DNA of 25,589 nucleotides from JAAYZQ01 sp034428935 (GCA_034428935.1 DAOUHB010000220.1:1-25589), one strand, 5' to 3'. Positions 6,396 through 15,208 are shown, counted from the stretch's first letter. The notes: generated from the letters alone by a model not told the origin. A program made the numbers and translations.

Positions 6396-9300
6396 TTATT
6401 CCAGCTCGACGGTCAGCGTGGCGTCGGCGGCCACCGACAGGGGCTCGCTCCGGGGCTCGTGGCCCTCGGCCGAGGCCTCCAGGGTATAGTCGCCGGCCGG
6501 CAGCGCCGGGAACTCGAACCAGCCATCGGGCTCGGTCCACGCTTCGCGGACGTAGAGCTGCTGGGCGGCGCTCCGCGGCAGGACGTAGGTCTTGTGGGCC
6601 AGGAACTCGTAGCCGTCCCCGGCCAGCTCCGGATTGCGCTCGGCCACCTGGTGGCGAAAGGCCGCCCAGTCCAGCCCGGGCACCTTGCCCCGCACGTGGT
6701 CGTTCCAGCACTGCCAGCGGTTGCCGCGAATCCCCGTCACGAACCGGTCCCAGGCGACCTCGGCCTCGAGGCCAGGCGGGTTTTCGGGCAGCAGGTAGGT
6801 GCGCCCCGGCTCCAGGAGCCCGCCGCTCTCCCGCAGCGACGGGTTGTGGACGGGTAGCTGGGCCTCGAACTGCTCCCAGGTGATGCCGGCCACGGTCCGC
6901 TGCACAAAGCGCTGCCAGCAGTTCCAGGGCCGCCCGCCAAAGCCGGTGATGGTGCGCGTCCAGGTGACCAGCTCGGGGACGTGGGCCGCCGCCCGGCGGT
7001 CGCCCCCCAGCAGCTCCACCGTCCCGACGACGCGCACCTGGGCGCCGGGCACGGGCTCGCCGGCCCGCAGGACGCGGCCCCGCAGCTCGACGGCGGGCAC
7101 GGGCAGCTTGGCTTCTTCCAGGGCGGCCGGGGCCGCCTCGGGGCCGGCGGCCAGGATGCGCTCCCGCAGCTCGCGGATCCAGGGCACGATCTGGATGGGC
7201 TGGCGGGCATTGTCCACCCCCAGGTGGCGGAAGGTCTCCCATCTGCCGCTGTGGCCCACCTCGAACAGGCAGCAGCCCAGAACATAGTCGTCCTGGGCCA
7301 TGTAGGCGTTGTACCACTCCAGCGACCGCCAGTACTTTTTCTGGGACACCGGGTCGTGGGGGTAGAGCCAGCCCACGTCGCCGGCCTCGGACGTGGGGTG
7401 CTTGTACATGCGCGCCAGGCCCGCCTCGCCAATGATCACCCGGTGGCGGTCGCCGTAGCGCTGGCGAATGCCCTCCATCACCGGGCGGTAGGTGCCCGCG
7501 CTGGAGGCCGCCTCGGGGTCCAACTGCTTGGACAGGGCGGGCCAGCCGTATTCGTGAAAGCCCAGGTAGACGTACACCGCCAGGGTTCGCGGGAACCAGT
7601 CCAGGTAGCCCCGGGCGTCGGGAAAGTTCCCTGCACCAAAGTTAAAGGCCACGGCCTCGAGGATGGGGTCGGCCTGCTTCAGGCGCTGGCGAAAGGCCAC
7701 CTGGAAGCGGTCGTAGGCGTCGGCCCGGCGGCGGATGCGCGTTCGCTCGTCCTCTCTGCCCCGCAGGTAGGCGTCGGAGGCGGGGCCCGGGAGGCACTCG
7801 TTGAGGCTCATCCAGGCGTCCACCAGCAGGCGCCCGTTGGCGCCCCGTGCCAGGGCCTGGCCGTGGTCCATGGACAGGATGCGCTCGGCAAAGGCCCGTC
7901 CCCGGGCGGCGGGGTCGGCGCTGTCCAGCCACTCGTCCTGCTGCCCCGGGTCCACGTGGAGCCGCCCCACGACAAAGGCGTCGGGCGCCAGCCAGCGGCG
8001 CACTTCGCGGAGAAAGCCCCAGTCGGTGGCGTGGGTCAGGATGACCGGCGGCTGGCAGTCGCGCACGGCCTCCAACAGGCCGGGGACGGTGGTCACCTCC
8101 AGGTAAAAGCCCAGCTTGTGGGCGGCGGGCATCTGGGGCTGGTGATTGCCTCCCGCGTCGGGCAGGCCGCCGTCGTCGTCGGGTGGGGGGGCATCGTCGG
8201 GTGGTGGCGCATCGTCGGGCGGGCTGCCTTCTCCCCTTTCGAAGGTGAGGAAGGTAGCGCCGTCGTGGGTCTGCACGGCGAAGGACTGGTCCAGGAAGCG
8301 GACGGTGTAGGTGACGACGTGGTGGGCCAGCACCTCAAAGCCGCCGGGGCCGTGCTCCGGCTTGGAGCCGCTGACCAACTGCGAGGCGTTGCCCCAGGGG
8401 TCGGTGACCGTGACGGCGATGCCTGCCTCGGGCAGGGTGCCGGCCAGGATGCGCGGCCCCGGCCGCCGCTCGACGCGCATCCGCCAGCCCGTGGGCTCCG
8501 GCTCGCCCTCGTCAGGGGGGCCGCCATCGTCGGGTGGCTCGCCGTCGTCGGGCGGGCCGCCGTCGTCAGGAGGCTCGCCCTCGTCAGGGGGGCCGCCGTC
8601 GTCGGGGGGCTCGCCGTCGTCGGGCGGGCCGCCCTCGCCCCTCTCGAAGGTAACGAAGGTAGCGCCGTCGTGGGTCTGCACGGCAAAGGACTGGTCCAGG
8701 AAGCGGACGGTGTAGGTGACGACGTGGTGGGCCAGCACCTCAAAGCCGCCGGGGCCGTGCTCCGGCTTGGAGCCGCTAACCAACTGCGAGGCGTTGCCCC
8801 AGGGGTCGGTGACCGTGACGGTGATGCCCGCCTCGGGCAGGGTGCCGGCCAGGATGCGCGTCCCAGGCCGCCGCTCGATGCGCATGCGCCAGCCCGTGGG
8901 CTCCGGCTCGCCCTCGTCAGGGGGGCCGCCATCATCGGGCGGACCGCCGTCGTCGGGCGGGCCGCCATCGTCGCCGTTGCCATCGCCCGGGCCCACCGCC
9001 GCGCCGAGCTGCCACACGCCGTTGAGGTGGCGGTTGCGCGTGCCCGCCAGGATGCCCATGTGCTCCAGTACGTCGCCCTTGCCCTCGGGCCAGATGGCCT
9101 CGCGGCAGCTCCCGGGCAGGCAGGACGGCGCGCCGGCCGGAAACGAGATGCGCCCCGTGGCGTCGGTGATCGCCCGCACGGCGTTGGGGTACCACTCGTC
9201 CGGGGCAGCCCCGCCCGGCGGCGCGGGGATGGGCGGCGCGCCGGGAAAGTGATGATAGAAGACGGCGCCCTCCACGGGCAGGCCGTCGGCGTCCACGGCG

Positions 9301-10616
9301 GTCACGTCCAGGGTCGCCGGGCCCTCGTGCTCTTGCACCTCCACCAGGCGCATGGCCGCGCCCTCGGCTCCGCGCCGGTAGCTCGCGCCCAGCGTGCGGC
9401 GCACCCAGAGCCAGTCGCGGGTGTCGTCGTCCAGGTCGCTCACCACCGGCTCGGAGAGGGGCGCCACCTCGCGGGGCGGGCGGGCCCGCAGGACGTGGAT
9501 GACGGGCTTGGCCCGGCCGTAGCGGTCGGAGAAGGAACCGCCGTGCCAGGCTTCGTCGGGCCAGCCGCTGCCGCCCATGTCCTCGCTGGCCAGCAGCCAG
9601 GGGCAGATGGCGAAATAGGGCGAGGGCGTGTCGTACATGCGCAGTGTCTTCTTGGCGACCATCCTGGGCGTGGTGTAGGTCCAGCGATTGTCCACGGGCT
9701 GGACGCCGGCCCGAGCCCGGGGCGTCCAACCGCCCTCGGTCATGGCCATGGGTGGCACCTCGCCCAGCGACTGCATGGCCCACCAGACGATCTTTTCCCA
9801 GCCCCGCCAGCAGGTGTCATCGTCGATGGCCGTGCGGTCGGCGTCGGCCCACTCGGCGCGCTGCTCGTTGATTGTAGACAGGGGGGCATCGTGCCACTGG
9901 GGATCGGTCGCATAGTCGTCCAGGAGGCGGCCGTAGGCCTCTTCCGTCAGGGGCGCGCCGTGGCGCGTCACCGCGTCGTAGGGGTACCACACCGGCCGGC
10001 CCAGCCCATAGGTGTGGGGCGCGTAAAAGGCGACCCGCTCCTTGAACAGGTCCAGGCCCCCGGCGCCGCGCAGCCGCTCGAAGGGATTCTCGCCATAGCC
10101 CGGCCCGTCGGGAAAGCCGGCGTAGGCGCCCGCGTCGACCACCCGGCGCGCCCCCGCCGACCAGCGCCCGGCGATAATGTCCCACGCCTCCTCGTAGGAG
10201 GGCACCCTCCGGTTGCGCCATTCCCGCACGTCAAAGGGCTCGTTGTAGAGCTGCCAGAAGGGCCGGACGCCGTAGCGGGCACAGATGGCCACCGTGCGCT
10301 CCACGGTGCGGAAATTGGTAAAGCCATCCGGCAGCTCCTTCTTATCGCGGATGATGGGGATGATGCCGGCGTCGAGGAGGATCTCCAGGGGGGTGGTGCC
10401 GTGGCGGTTCTCGACGACGCTGTCGCCCTCGGTGAGCATCACCACCCACGAGATCCCCATGGCCTTCATGAGATCCGTCCAGTAGTGATCCTGAACCTCG
10501 CGGTCCATCCAGAAGCCGTGATAGCCAAAGGGTTGCAGGTGAACGCCGCGGTTGGTCACCGGCCGGCCGCTCACCTCCCCGGGGATGTCGAGCTGGTAGC
10601 GTTTCAAGGTCTTCAC
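6396..10616 (-). CDS. 1406-aa protein with two glycosidase-like barrels, duplicated beta-domains and Pro/Asp linkers
   Basis: The GTG at 10616 has a GGGAGGTG site and lies downstream of a clear promoter; an in-frame ATG at 10703 is upstream of it. Residues 20-400 resemble a clan-A glycosidase barrel with acid/base candidate Glu126 (YNEPF) and nucleophile candidate Glu294 (MTEGGW). Residues 436-500 look like an Ig/carboxypeptidase-regulatory-like domain. Two 89-aa beta-domains (574-662 and 709-797) are almost identical and separated by PPDDGG/PPDEGE linkers. A second barrel (830-1150) has Glu940 (SLNEC) and Glu1064 (GEAG). The C-terminus (1175-1406) is another sandwich domain interrupted by two Trp-rich repeats. 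The layout is typical of surface glycan-active proteins, yet no signal peptide or membrane anchor is visible. Substrate unknown. Confidence 0.8.
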   Translation of the reverse strand: MKTLKRYQLDIPGEVSGRPVTNRGVHLQPFGYHGFWMDREVQDHYWTDLMKAMGISWVVMLTEGDSVVENRHGTTPLEILLDAGIIPIIRDKKELPDGFTNFRTVERTVAICARYGVRPFWQLYNEPFDVREWRNRRVPSYEEAWDIIAGRWSAGARRVVDAGAYAGFPDGPGYGENPFERLRGAGGLDLFKERVAFYAPHTYGLGRPVWYPYDAVTRHGAPLTEEAYGRLLDDYATDPQWHDAPLSTINEQRAEWADADRTAIDDDTCWRGWEKIVWWAMQSLGEVPPMAMTEGGWTPRARAGVQPVDNRWTYTTPRMVAKKTLRMYDTPSPYFAICPWLLASEDMGGSGWPDEAWHGGSFSDRYGRAKPVIHVLRARPPREVAPLSEPVVSDLDDDTRDWLWVRRTLGASYRRGAEGAAMRLVEVQEHEGPATLDVTAVDADGLPVEGAVFYHHFPGAPPIPAPPGGAAPDEWYPNAVRAITDATGRISFPAGAPSCLPGSCREAIWPEGKGDVLEHMGILAGTRNRHLNGVWQLGAAVGPGDGNGDDGGPPDDGGPPDDGGPPDEGEPEPTGWRMRIERRPGTRILAGTLPEAGITVTVTDPWGNASQLVSGSKPEHGPGGFEVLAHHVVTYTVRFLDQSFAVQTHDGATFVTFERGEGGPPDDGEPPDDGGPPDEGEPPDDGGPPDDGEPPDDGGPPDEGEPEPTGWRMRVERRPGPRILAGTLPEAGIAVTVTDPWGNASQLVSGSKPEHGPGGFEVLAHHVVTYTVRFLDQSFAVQTHDGATFLTFERGEGSPPDDAPPPDDAPPPDDDGGLPDAGGNHQPQMPAAHKLGFYLEVTTVPGLLEAVRDCQPPVILTHATDWGFLREVRRWLAPDAFVVGRLHVDPGQQDEWLDSADPAARGRAFAERILSMDHGQALARGANGRLLVDAWMSLNECLPGPASDAYLRGREDERTRIRRRADAYDRFQVAFRQRLKQADPILEAVAFNFGAGNFPDARGYLDWFPRTLAVYVYLGFHEYGWPALSKQLDPEAASSAGTYRPVMEGIRQRYGDRHRVIIGEAGLARMYKHPTSEAGDVGWLYPHDPVSQKKYWRSLEWYNAYMAQDDYVLGCCLFEVGHSGRWETFRHLGVDNARQPIQIVPWIRELRERILAAGPEAAPAALEEAKLPVPAVELRGRVLRAGEPVPGAQVRVVGTVELLGGDRRAAAHVPELVTWTRTITGFGGRPWNCWQRFVQRTVAGITWEQFEAQLPVHNPSLRESGGLLEPGRTYLLPENPPGLEAEVAWDRFVTGIRGNRWQCWNDHVRGKVPGLDWAAFRHQVAERNPELAGDGYEFLAHKTYVLPRSAAQQLYVREAWTEPDGWFEFPALPAGDYTLEASAEGHEPRSEPLSVAADATLTVELE
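8226..8897 (-). repeat. Intragenic duplication: two ~267-bp units and Pro/Asp-linker repeats
   Basis: Units 8631-8897 and 8226-8492 encode the two 89-aa beta-domains of the glycosidase-like protein, with 405-bp offset. The proteins differ at only four positions that I can see, and the DNA is nearly identical. Between and around them the linker DNA (roughly 8165-8225, 8493-8640 and 8903-8985) is a degenerate tandem repeat coding GGPPDD/GEPPDD units. Confidence 0.9.
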
Positions 10617-10693
10617 CGCGCACCTCCCTGGCGAGCCAGAACGTCCCCTGTCTGTGAGGCAAAATGCAGGCGAGAGCGCCTGCTGCTGCCCGG

Positions 10694-10722
10694 ATTGTAC
10701 CACAACCGGCCAGTCAGGTCAA
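10694..10722 (-). promoter_or_regulatory. Promoter of the glycosidase-like gene (TTGACC-17-TACAAT)
   Basis: On the minus strand TTGACC (10717-10722) and TACAAT (10694-10699, preceded by TGG) are spaced by exactly 17 bp. Transcription would begin near 10686, about 70 nt before the GTG at 10616. The gene therefore has its own promoter even though the upstream amidinotransferase gene runs in the same direction. Confidence 0.8.
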
Positions 10723-10747
10723 AAGGAAGGGATCGGGCCCTTGGGGA

Positions 10748-11635
10748 TCAGGTGAGTCTTAGCACCGGCCGCGTCAGGCACGTCGGTCCGCCCTCGGCCT
10801 TGTTCGAGATCTCGTCGCCGCGGTAGGCCCACACCTGGCAGCCGGCGGCTTCCAGGCGGGCGCGGGTGATGGGGTTGCCTTCGAGGACGAGGCAGTGGCG
10901 CGGGGCCAGGGCCAGGACGTTGGTGCCCATGGTGTCAAACTCGGCGGGGGGCACCTCCACCAGGGCAAAACCGCGCGCTTGCAAGAGCTGGTAAAAGGGC
11001 ACCGACAGCAGCGGCGGGTAGACGACGGCCAGGCGCTCGTCCACAATGCTGATGAGGGACAGGAGGTGCAGGCAAGCCTGCGGACCGGTGTGATAGGGCA
11101 GTTCCACGGGCACCACCTCCACGCCCAGGGGCGCGACGGCCTCGCGGATCTGGCGCAGCCCCTCGGCGTTGGTGCGAAAGCCCAGGCCCACGGCCAGCGT
11201 GTCGTGGTCCAGCCACAACAGGTCGCCGCCCTCGGCCCGGGCGCTGCCATCCAGGCGGGCCAGGATGGGCACGTCCAGCGCCTCCAGGCTGCGGGCCAGG
11301 GGCTCCTCTTCGCCGCGGCGCAGCTCCTTGCCCATGGACAGGACCACGGCGCCGGCGTCGGTGACGATGGCCGGGTCGTAGACGTAAATCGCGTCGGCGT
11401 GGCGCGGCAGGGGCTCGTCGTGGTAGCAGACCTCGGCGCCTGCCTGGCGGAGCATGGCGACCAGCGCGTCGTGCTCCTGCCCGGCAGCGTCCAGGTCGGG
11501 GGCGGCGGTATAGTGCCAGGCGGCGGGGTCGGCGCCGGCAAAGGCCTCGTCGGGGCGGCGCACGATGACGCGCCGCAGAGGGGCGTACATGCTCTGGCTG
11601 CCGTAGGGCCGCGATGGTGCGTTGCCGGTGGTCAT
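10748..11635 (-). CDS. Dimethylarginine dimethylaminohydrolase / amidinotransferase family enzyme
   Basis: The 295-aa product starts at an ATG with a GGAG site. It has the guanidine-modifying enzyme (pentein fold) signature: EGGD at 135-138, a catalytic His190 in QACLHLLS, and the nucleophile Cys286 in EGGPTCLTRP near the C-terminus. The GTNVLALAP strand (237-245) is also characteristic. Length (about 255-300 aa) and lack of a signal peptide fit cytosolic DDAH, which hydrolyses methylated arginines to citrulline and an amine. Arginine deiminase or amidinotransferase activity cannot be excluded from sequence alone. It starts 49 bp after the GH38 gene stop and is probably cotranscribed with it. 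Confidence 0.85.
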   Translation of the reverse strand: MTTGNAPSRPYGSQSMYAPLRRVIVRRPDEAFAGADPAAWHYTAAPDLDAAGQEHDALVAMLRQAGAEVCYHDEPLPRHADAIYVYDPAIVTDAGAVVLSMGKELRRGEEEPLARSLEALDVPILARLDGSARAEGGDLLWLDHDTLAVGLGFRTNAEGLRQIREAVAPLGVEVVPVELPYHTGPQACLHLLSLISIVDERLAVVYPPLLSVPFYQLLQARGFALVEVPPAEFDTMGTNVLALAPRHCLVLEGNPITRARLEAAGCQVWAYRGDEISNKAEGGPTCLTRPVLRLT

Positions 11636-11684
11636 GGTTTCACTCCTGCTATGGTGGGGCGCCGGCCGGCCGCGCCCGGGGCCC

Positions 11685-14126
11685 TTACGGCTCCAGGATG
11701 AGGCGCACGCTGGCGATGGTGCCGGGCATGGTCAGGTGGGCCGCGCCATCGGCCAGCTTGAGGGGCTCGATGTCGCGCTCGCGGGCGTCGCACAGCCAGG
11801 CGGCGCGCAACTGCCGGCCGGGCACGCGCACGAACACCGGCTCGCCCGGCTCGGTGAGGGTGTACAGGCGCACGATCCAACCCTCCCCGGCGGAGGCGGG
11901 CTTGGCAGCGCTGACGACGACCTCGCTGCGGCTGGTGGTGACGGCCGTGGCGGCCAGGCGATACAGGGGCGGCCACTCGGGGGGCGCCCAGGGGCTGCCG
12001 CTCAGGCCGCGCGCCACGCGCGGGATCTCGTTGTCACGCCAGTTGCCGCCCGGGGTGAACCACAGGGCGTAATCGAAGGCGTAGGGCCGGTCTTCGTGGC
12101 CGCGGGCCGGGGTGGCGGGCAGCGGCAAGAAGCCAAAGGCCATCTCGCGGTTGGCGTTGCGCAGGGCCACGGTCTCCAGCTCGCCGTCCTCTGGCCCATA
12201 GTGCACCGCACCCGGCCACCGCACAAAGAGGGCCAGGCCGTGGCCGTCGGTGTCGTCCCGGAGGTGGACGAACCGTTGCAGGGGCCAGAAGGTGGGCTCG
12301 TACAGCTTCTTGGGCGGGCGAGTGACAACCCCGCCCGGCTGGTCCATCACCAGCTCGGCCGTGCTGATCGTTGTCTGAAAGAGCACGGTGATGGTGTGGC
12401 GCCGGGCCGCCCGCCCCTCCAGCCGCATGCGGATGACGGGGGTGTTGGCGTCGAACACCAGGCGGCGGACGATGGTTTCATCCTGCAGTTTGGTCTCGCA
12501 CGATACCTCCACGTTGCCGTTGTTGCGCTCGACCTCCAGGCGGGCGGGCCGCTGGCTGGCCCGGCCCGTCTCGCGGAACCGGCCGCCCCGGAACTCGTGG
12601 CCCATGCGCCACAGCCCCCCCGAGTCGCGATAGCTCACCACGTCGTTGGACACGCCGTGGCCCAGCAGGTCCTGGCCGCCGTCGGAGGGCAGGTAGGCGC
12701 GGACGATGCCGCCCCCGGCTGCCTGGTCCATCTCGACGACATAGTGGGGCGTGGCGACGCGCAGCCGGCCCTCGTCTAGGTCGCACTTGACTTCGGCGCC
12801 GGTGGCAGGCACAGCGGGGTGCTCGCCGGCGCTCATGCCGGCGGGCACCAGGCGCTGGATGGTACGGTGCACGGCCTCGTTGGCCTCCAGAAGCCAGGGA
12901 CGCTGCTCCTCTTCCACGACGCGGTCGGGCGAGGTGCCGGTGATAAAGTCGTGGTGGTTGGACGACACGGCCACCCACCAGGGCTCCCGCAGCTCCTCCG
13001 CCACCTCGCGCGCCGTCTCATCGTCGCCGTGGATCAGGGCCAGCTTTTCGGCCAGCTCCAGGCGGTCGACCAGGCGGTACGCCAGCTCCTTCAGCGTGGG
13101 GCGCGAGGTGTAAAAGCCGGTCCAGTAGGGGTTGGGATCCAGCTCCAGGACGGGCAGCCGCTCGCGGTGGCAGCCGACCAGGTCCAGGTAGTCGTCCAGC
13201 CCGGCGTTGACGGCCCACAGGCCGGTCCGCGCGTAGTGGCGCTCGTTGTAACGGTCCAGGAGCGACACCAGGTCGCGGATGGGGGGCACAAAGTCAAAGC
13301 CGATGGGGCAAAAGACGTAGGGCGTCCGGGTGCAGGGCAGCAGGCGCGCCGAGAATTGCCGGATGCGGCGGGCCACGTTCCGGTCCGACGGGTCCGAGAT
13401 GGAAAAGGGCGCCAGGTAGACGCGGCTCAGGCCGCGGTGGGCCAGCAGGTCGCCCTGCCCGTAGTTGAAGGCGTTCCAGTGACACAGGACCTCGGCGCCG
13501 TCGGGACCGCGCCAGACAAAGTCGAGGCTGCGCTCCTGGCGCGAGAGCTTGAAGGCGCTGGAGCCGGCCCGGGGAAAATTGGCCTCGGGCTCGTAGTCAC
13601 AGCCGGGAAAGTAGGCGCCGTCGATGCGTGTGATGGCCGTCTGCTCAAAGCCGGCAGCCCGCAGCAGCGATGGCAGGCCCGGCGAGCAGCCAAAGCTATC
13701 GGTAAAGTAGGCCAGGCGCGGTTCCTGGATCATGCCGTTGTCCCACAGCCACACCTGGCCCAGGAGCAGGTCGCGCAGGATGGCCTCGGCGCGGGGCAGG
13801 AGGGTGTCGGCGGTGGTGACGCCGGTGCTGGTCAGGCGCAGGCGCCCCTCGTTGACCAGCCGCCGCACCGCCTCTCGCTGCTGCGGCTCGCGCTCCCAGA
13901 ACATCTGCAGAAAAAAGACCGACTCCAGGGAATAGATGCGCCGCGGCTCCTTCTGCAGCTCGCTCAGTGCCAGGTACAGGTTGTCGCGCACGTAGCGCCG
14001 GTAGTACTCTTCTGATGTATAGAGCCAATTGGGATCCCAATGGCTCGATTCTCCAAAGACGATAATCTTTTCGACGTCCGCGGGGATGCCAAGGCGTTCG
14101 CGGATCTCTTGTTCTCGATCTGCCAT
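11685..14126 (-). CDS. GH38-family alpha-mannosidase
   Basis: The 813-aa product carries the GH38 catalytic signature. Zinc ligands are suggested by His29 and Asp31 (SSHWDPNW) and by the NHHDFITGT motif (His391/His392). The catalytic nucleophile is Asp143 in AYFTDSFG. The N-terminal half (to about 290) is the catalytic alpha/beta domain, followed by a helical linker region and a long C-terminal beta-sandwich part (about 430-813). GH38 enzymes hydrolyse alpha-mannosyl linkages in glycans using zinc. No signal peptide is present, which is common for bacterial cytosolic GH38. A TACAAT -10 ends only 9 nt before the ATG and no ribosome site fits, so the message is probably leaderless. The amidinotransferase gene follows after 49 bp. 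Confidence 0.92.
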   Translation of the reverse strand: MADREQEIRERLGIPADVEKIIVFGESSHWDPNWLYTSEEYYRRYVRDNLYLALSELQKEPRRIYSLESVFFLQMFWEREPQQREAVRRLVNEGRLRLTSTGVTTADTLLPRAEAILRDLLLGQVWLWDNGMIQEPRLAYFTDSFGCSPGLPSLLRAAGFEQTAITRIDGAYFPGCDYEPEANFPRAGSSAFKLSRQERSLDFVWRGPDGAEVLCHWNAFNYGQGDLLAHRGLSRVYLAPFSISDPSDRNVARRIRQFSARLLPCTRTPYVFCPIGFDFVPPIRDLVSLLDRYNERHYARTGLWAVNAGLDDYLDLVGCHRERLPVLELDPNPYWTGFYTSRPTLKELAYRLVDRLELAEKLALIHGDDETAREVAEELREPWWVAVSSNHHDFITGTSPDRVVEEEQRPWLLEANEAVHRTIQRLVPAGMSAGEHPAVPATGAEVKCDLDEGRLRVATPHYVVEMDQAAGGGIVRAYLPSDGGQDLLGHGVSNDVVSYRDSGGLWRMGHEFRGGRFRETGRASQRPARLEVERNNGNVEVSCETKLQDETIVRRLVFDANTPVIRMRLEGRAARRHTITVLFQTTISTAELVMDQPGGVVTRPPKKLYEPTFWPLQRFVHLRDDTDGHGLALFVRWPGAVHYGPEDGELETVALRNANREMAFGFLPLPATPARGHEDRPYAFDYALWFTPGGNWRDNEIPRVARGLSGSPWAPPEWPPLYRLAATAVTTSRSEVVVSAAKPASAGEGWIVRLYTLTEPGEPVFVRVPGRQLRAAWLCDARERDIEPLKLADGAAHLTMPGTIASVRLILEP

Positions 14127-14135
14127 AGTCCGCCT

Positions 14136-14144
14136 ATTGTACCA
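14136..14144 (-). promoter_or_regulatory. Extended -10 promoter of the GH38 gene, near-leaderless
   Basis: On the minus strand TGG-TACAAT (box 14136-14141) lies 9 nt before the ATG at 14126. No convincing -35 is present. A start of transcription 5-9 nt after the box would fall at, or within a few bases of, the ATG. Confidence 0.6.
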
Positions 14145-14163
14145 CGTGGCAAGGCTTTAAGCG

Positions 14164-14187
14164 AATTGCCCATGGTGCCTGGCAATT
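14164..14187 (-). terminator. Possible weak terminator after the pRiA4b-like gene
   Basis: A 7-bp perfect stem (AATTGCC at 14164-14170 with GGCAATT at 14181-14187) with a 10-nt loop lies 27 bp past the stop of the minus-strand gene. No T-tract follows on that strand, so it may instead be a leftover of a dispersed palindrome. Confidence 0.3.
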
Positions 14188-14213
14188 ACCCTGTAAATAG
14201 TGTTGTGTATGGC

Positions 14214-15167
14214 CTACTCCTCGGCCGGAAAATCCCACAGGCCGATCTCTTCCATCCAATGCACGGCCAGGAGGCCGCCCTCGCCCATCTCGTCGACCTC
14301 GTCCAGCAGCTCGGCCGTGGCGTCCACCAGCCCTTCGATCTCGTCCTCCTGGACGTGCCGCCTGTCCAGGTAGAGATCGCCCTCGAAGCCATCGGGGCCC
14401 ATGCTGAGCATGAGGATGCCGATGCGCTCGTTGCCCAGGGCGTCGTCCTCGTCCACAGGATGGCCGTTGTGGGAAGCGGTCTCGAGGCTGGACTCCTCCT
14501 CCGGCCGGAAGAGGTAGAACTTGGCATAGGGCGGCGTGTGCGAGTAGACGATAAAATCGACCATCTCGGTGGTATAGACCGTCGAGGTAAAGATGGCCAT
14601 GTCCCGGAGGGCATCGTTGGCCTCCTCCAGGTCAAACGCCTCCGGGTCGTACTCGCCCCCGAACCAGGTCATGAATTCGTTGTGCTCCGGGTTCGCGGGA
14701 TTGGCCATGGCATCCAGGAATTGCTGAAAGCCCCCCACACCGCCGACGTCTTCGGGCGGGCACGCCCGCTCGCCGCCGGTGCAGACGGGATAAAAGACAT
14801 CGAGATCGGCGGGCAGGATCTTTTCCACCAGGATGTCGTGCTGCCAGCCATCGCCAAAATCATAGATGTAGCGGAACCGCGTGCCCTCGCCGCCCAGGAC
14901 GTCGGACAGCAGTGCGTCGGCCTCGTCCCGGGTGTGGGGCGCGTACTCTTCTTCCAGGTTGGGCTCTCCGTAGCGCGCCTCGCCGATGTGAAACTCGTGC
15001 AGGTGCGAATCGGTCCAGCCCATGGCGGCCTGGATGGCGTCGTGCAGCTCCGACAGGGTCGAGTCGCCAAGGACCTGCAGCCGGCGCCAGATGGGGGGTT
15101 GGGTCCCCAGGAGTGTGATCTTGATTTGGTAGACGGGCGGTTCAGATGTCGGTTGACCGGAAGTCAT
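14214..15167 (-). CDS. Plasmid pRiA4b ORF-3-like protein with C-terminal extension
   Basis: The ATG at 15167 follows a GGAGGAAC site. Residues 10-185 match the pRiA4b ORF-3 domain (also called IS1096 TnpR-like): VYQIKITLLG..PPIWRRLQV, YDFGDGWQHDI (102-112) and CTGGERACPPEDVGGVGGF (129-147). The family is widespread on plasmids and chromosomes; its biochemical role is not settled. Residues 190-317 extend beyond the usual domain and are acidic, with no motif that I recognise (TEMVDFIVYSHTPPYAKFYLF, then EGDLYLDRRH). The protein is soluble. It is transcribed divergently from the response-regulator gene, with facing promoters either side of an inverted repeat. Confidence 0.85.
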   Translation of the reverse strand: MTSGQPTSEPPVYQIKITLLGTQPPIWRRLQVLGDSTLSELHDAIQAAMGWTDSHLHEFHIGEARYGEPNLEEEYAPHTRDEADALLSDVLGGEGTRFRYIYDFGDGWQHDILVEKILPADLDVFYPVCTGGERACPPEDVGGVGGFQQFLDAMANPANPEHNEFMTWFGGEYDPEAFDLEEANDALRDMAIFTSTVYTTEMVDFIVYSHTPPYAKFYLFRPEEESSLETASHNGHPVDEDDALGNERIGILMLSMGPDGFEGDLYLDRRHVQEDEIEGLVDATAELLDEVDEMGEGGLLAVHWMEEIGLWDFPAEE

Positions 15168-15208
15168 TTGTTCCTCCTTTGCCAGAATTGCGAGCAGGGA
15201 TCGAAAGG

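Noticed and set aside
4939..7317. A long minus-strand open frame overlapping the lipase-like gene and the end of the glycosidase-like gene
   Set aside because: It reads the wrong frame of both real genes and crosses the convergent intergenic repeats.
6981..10826. A very long open frame on the plus strand across the glycosidase-like gene
   Set aside because: It is an antisense shadow. Its translation is Gly/Arg/His/Val-rich with no domain, while the minus-strand frame has catalytic motifs, a ribosome site and a promoter.
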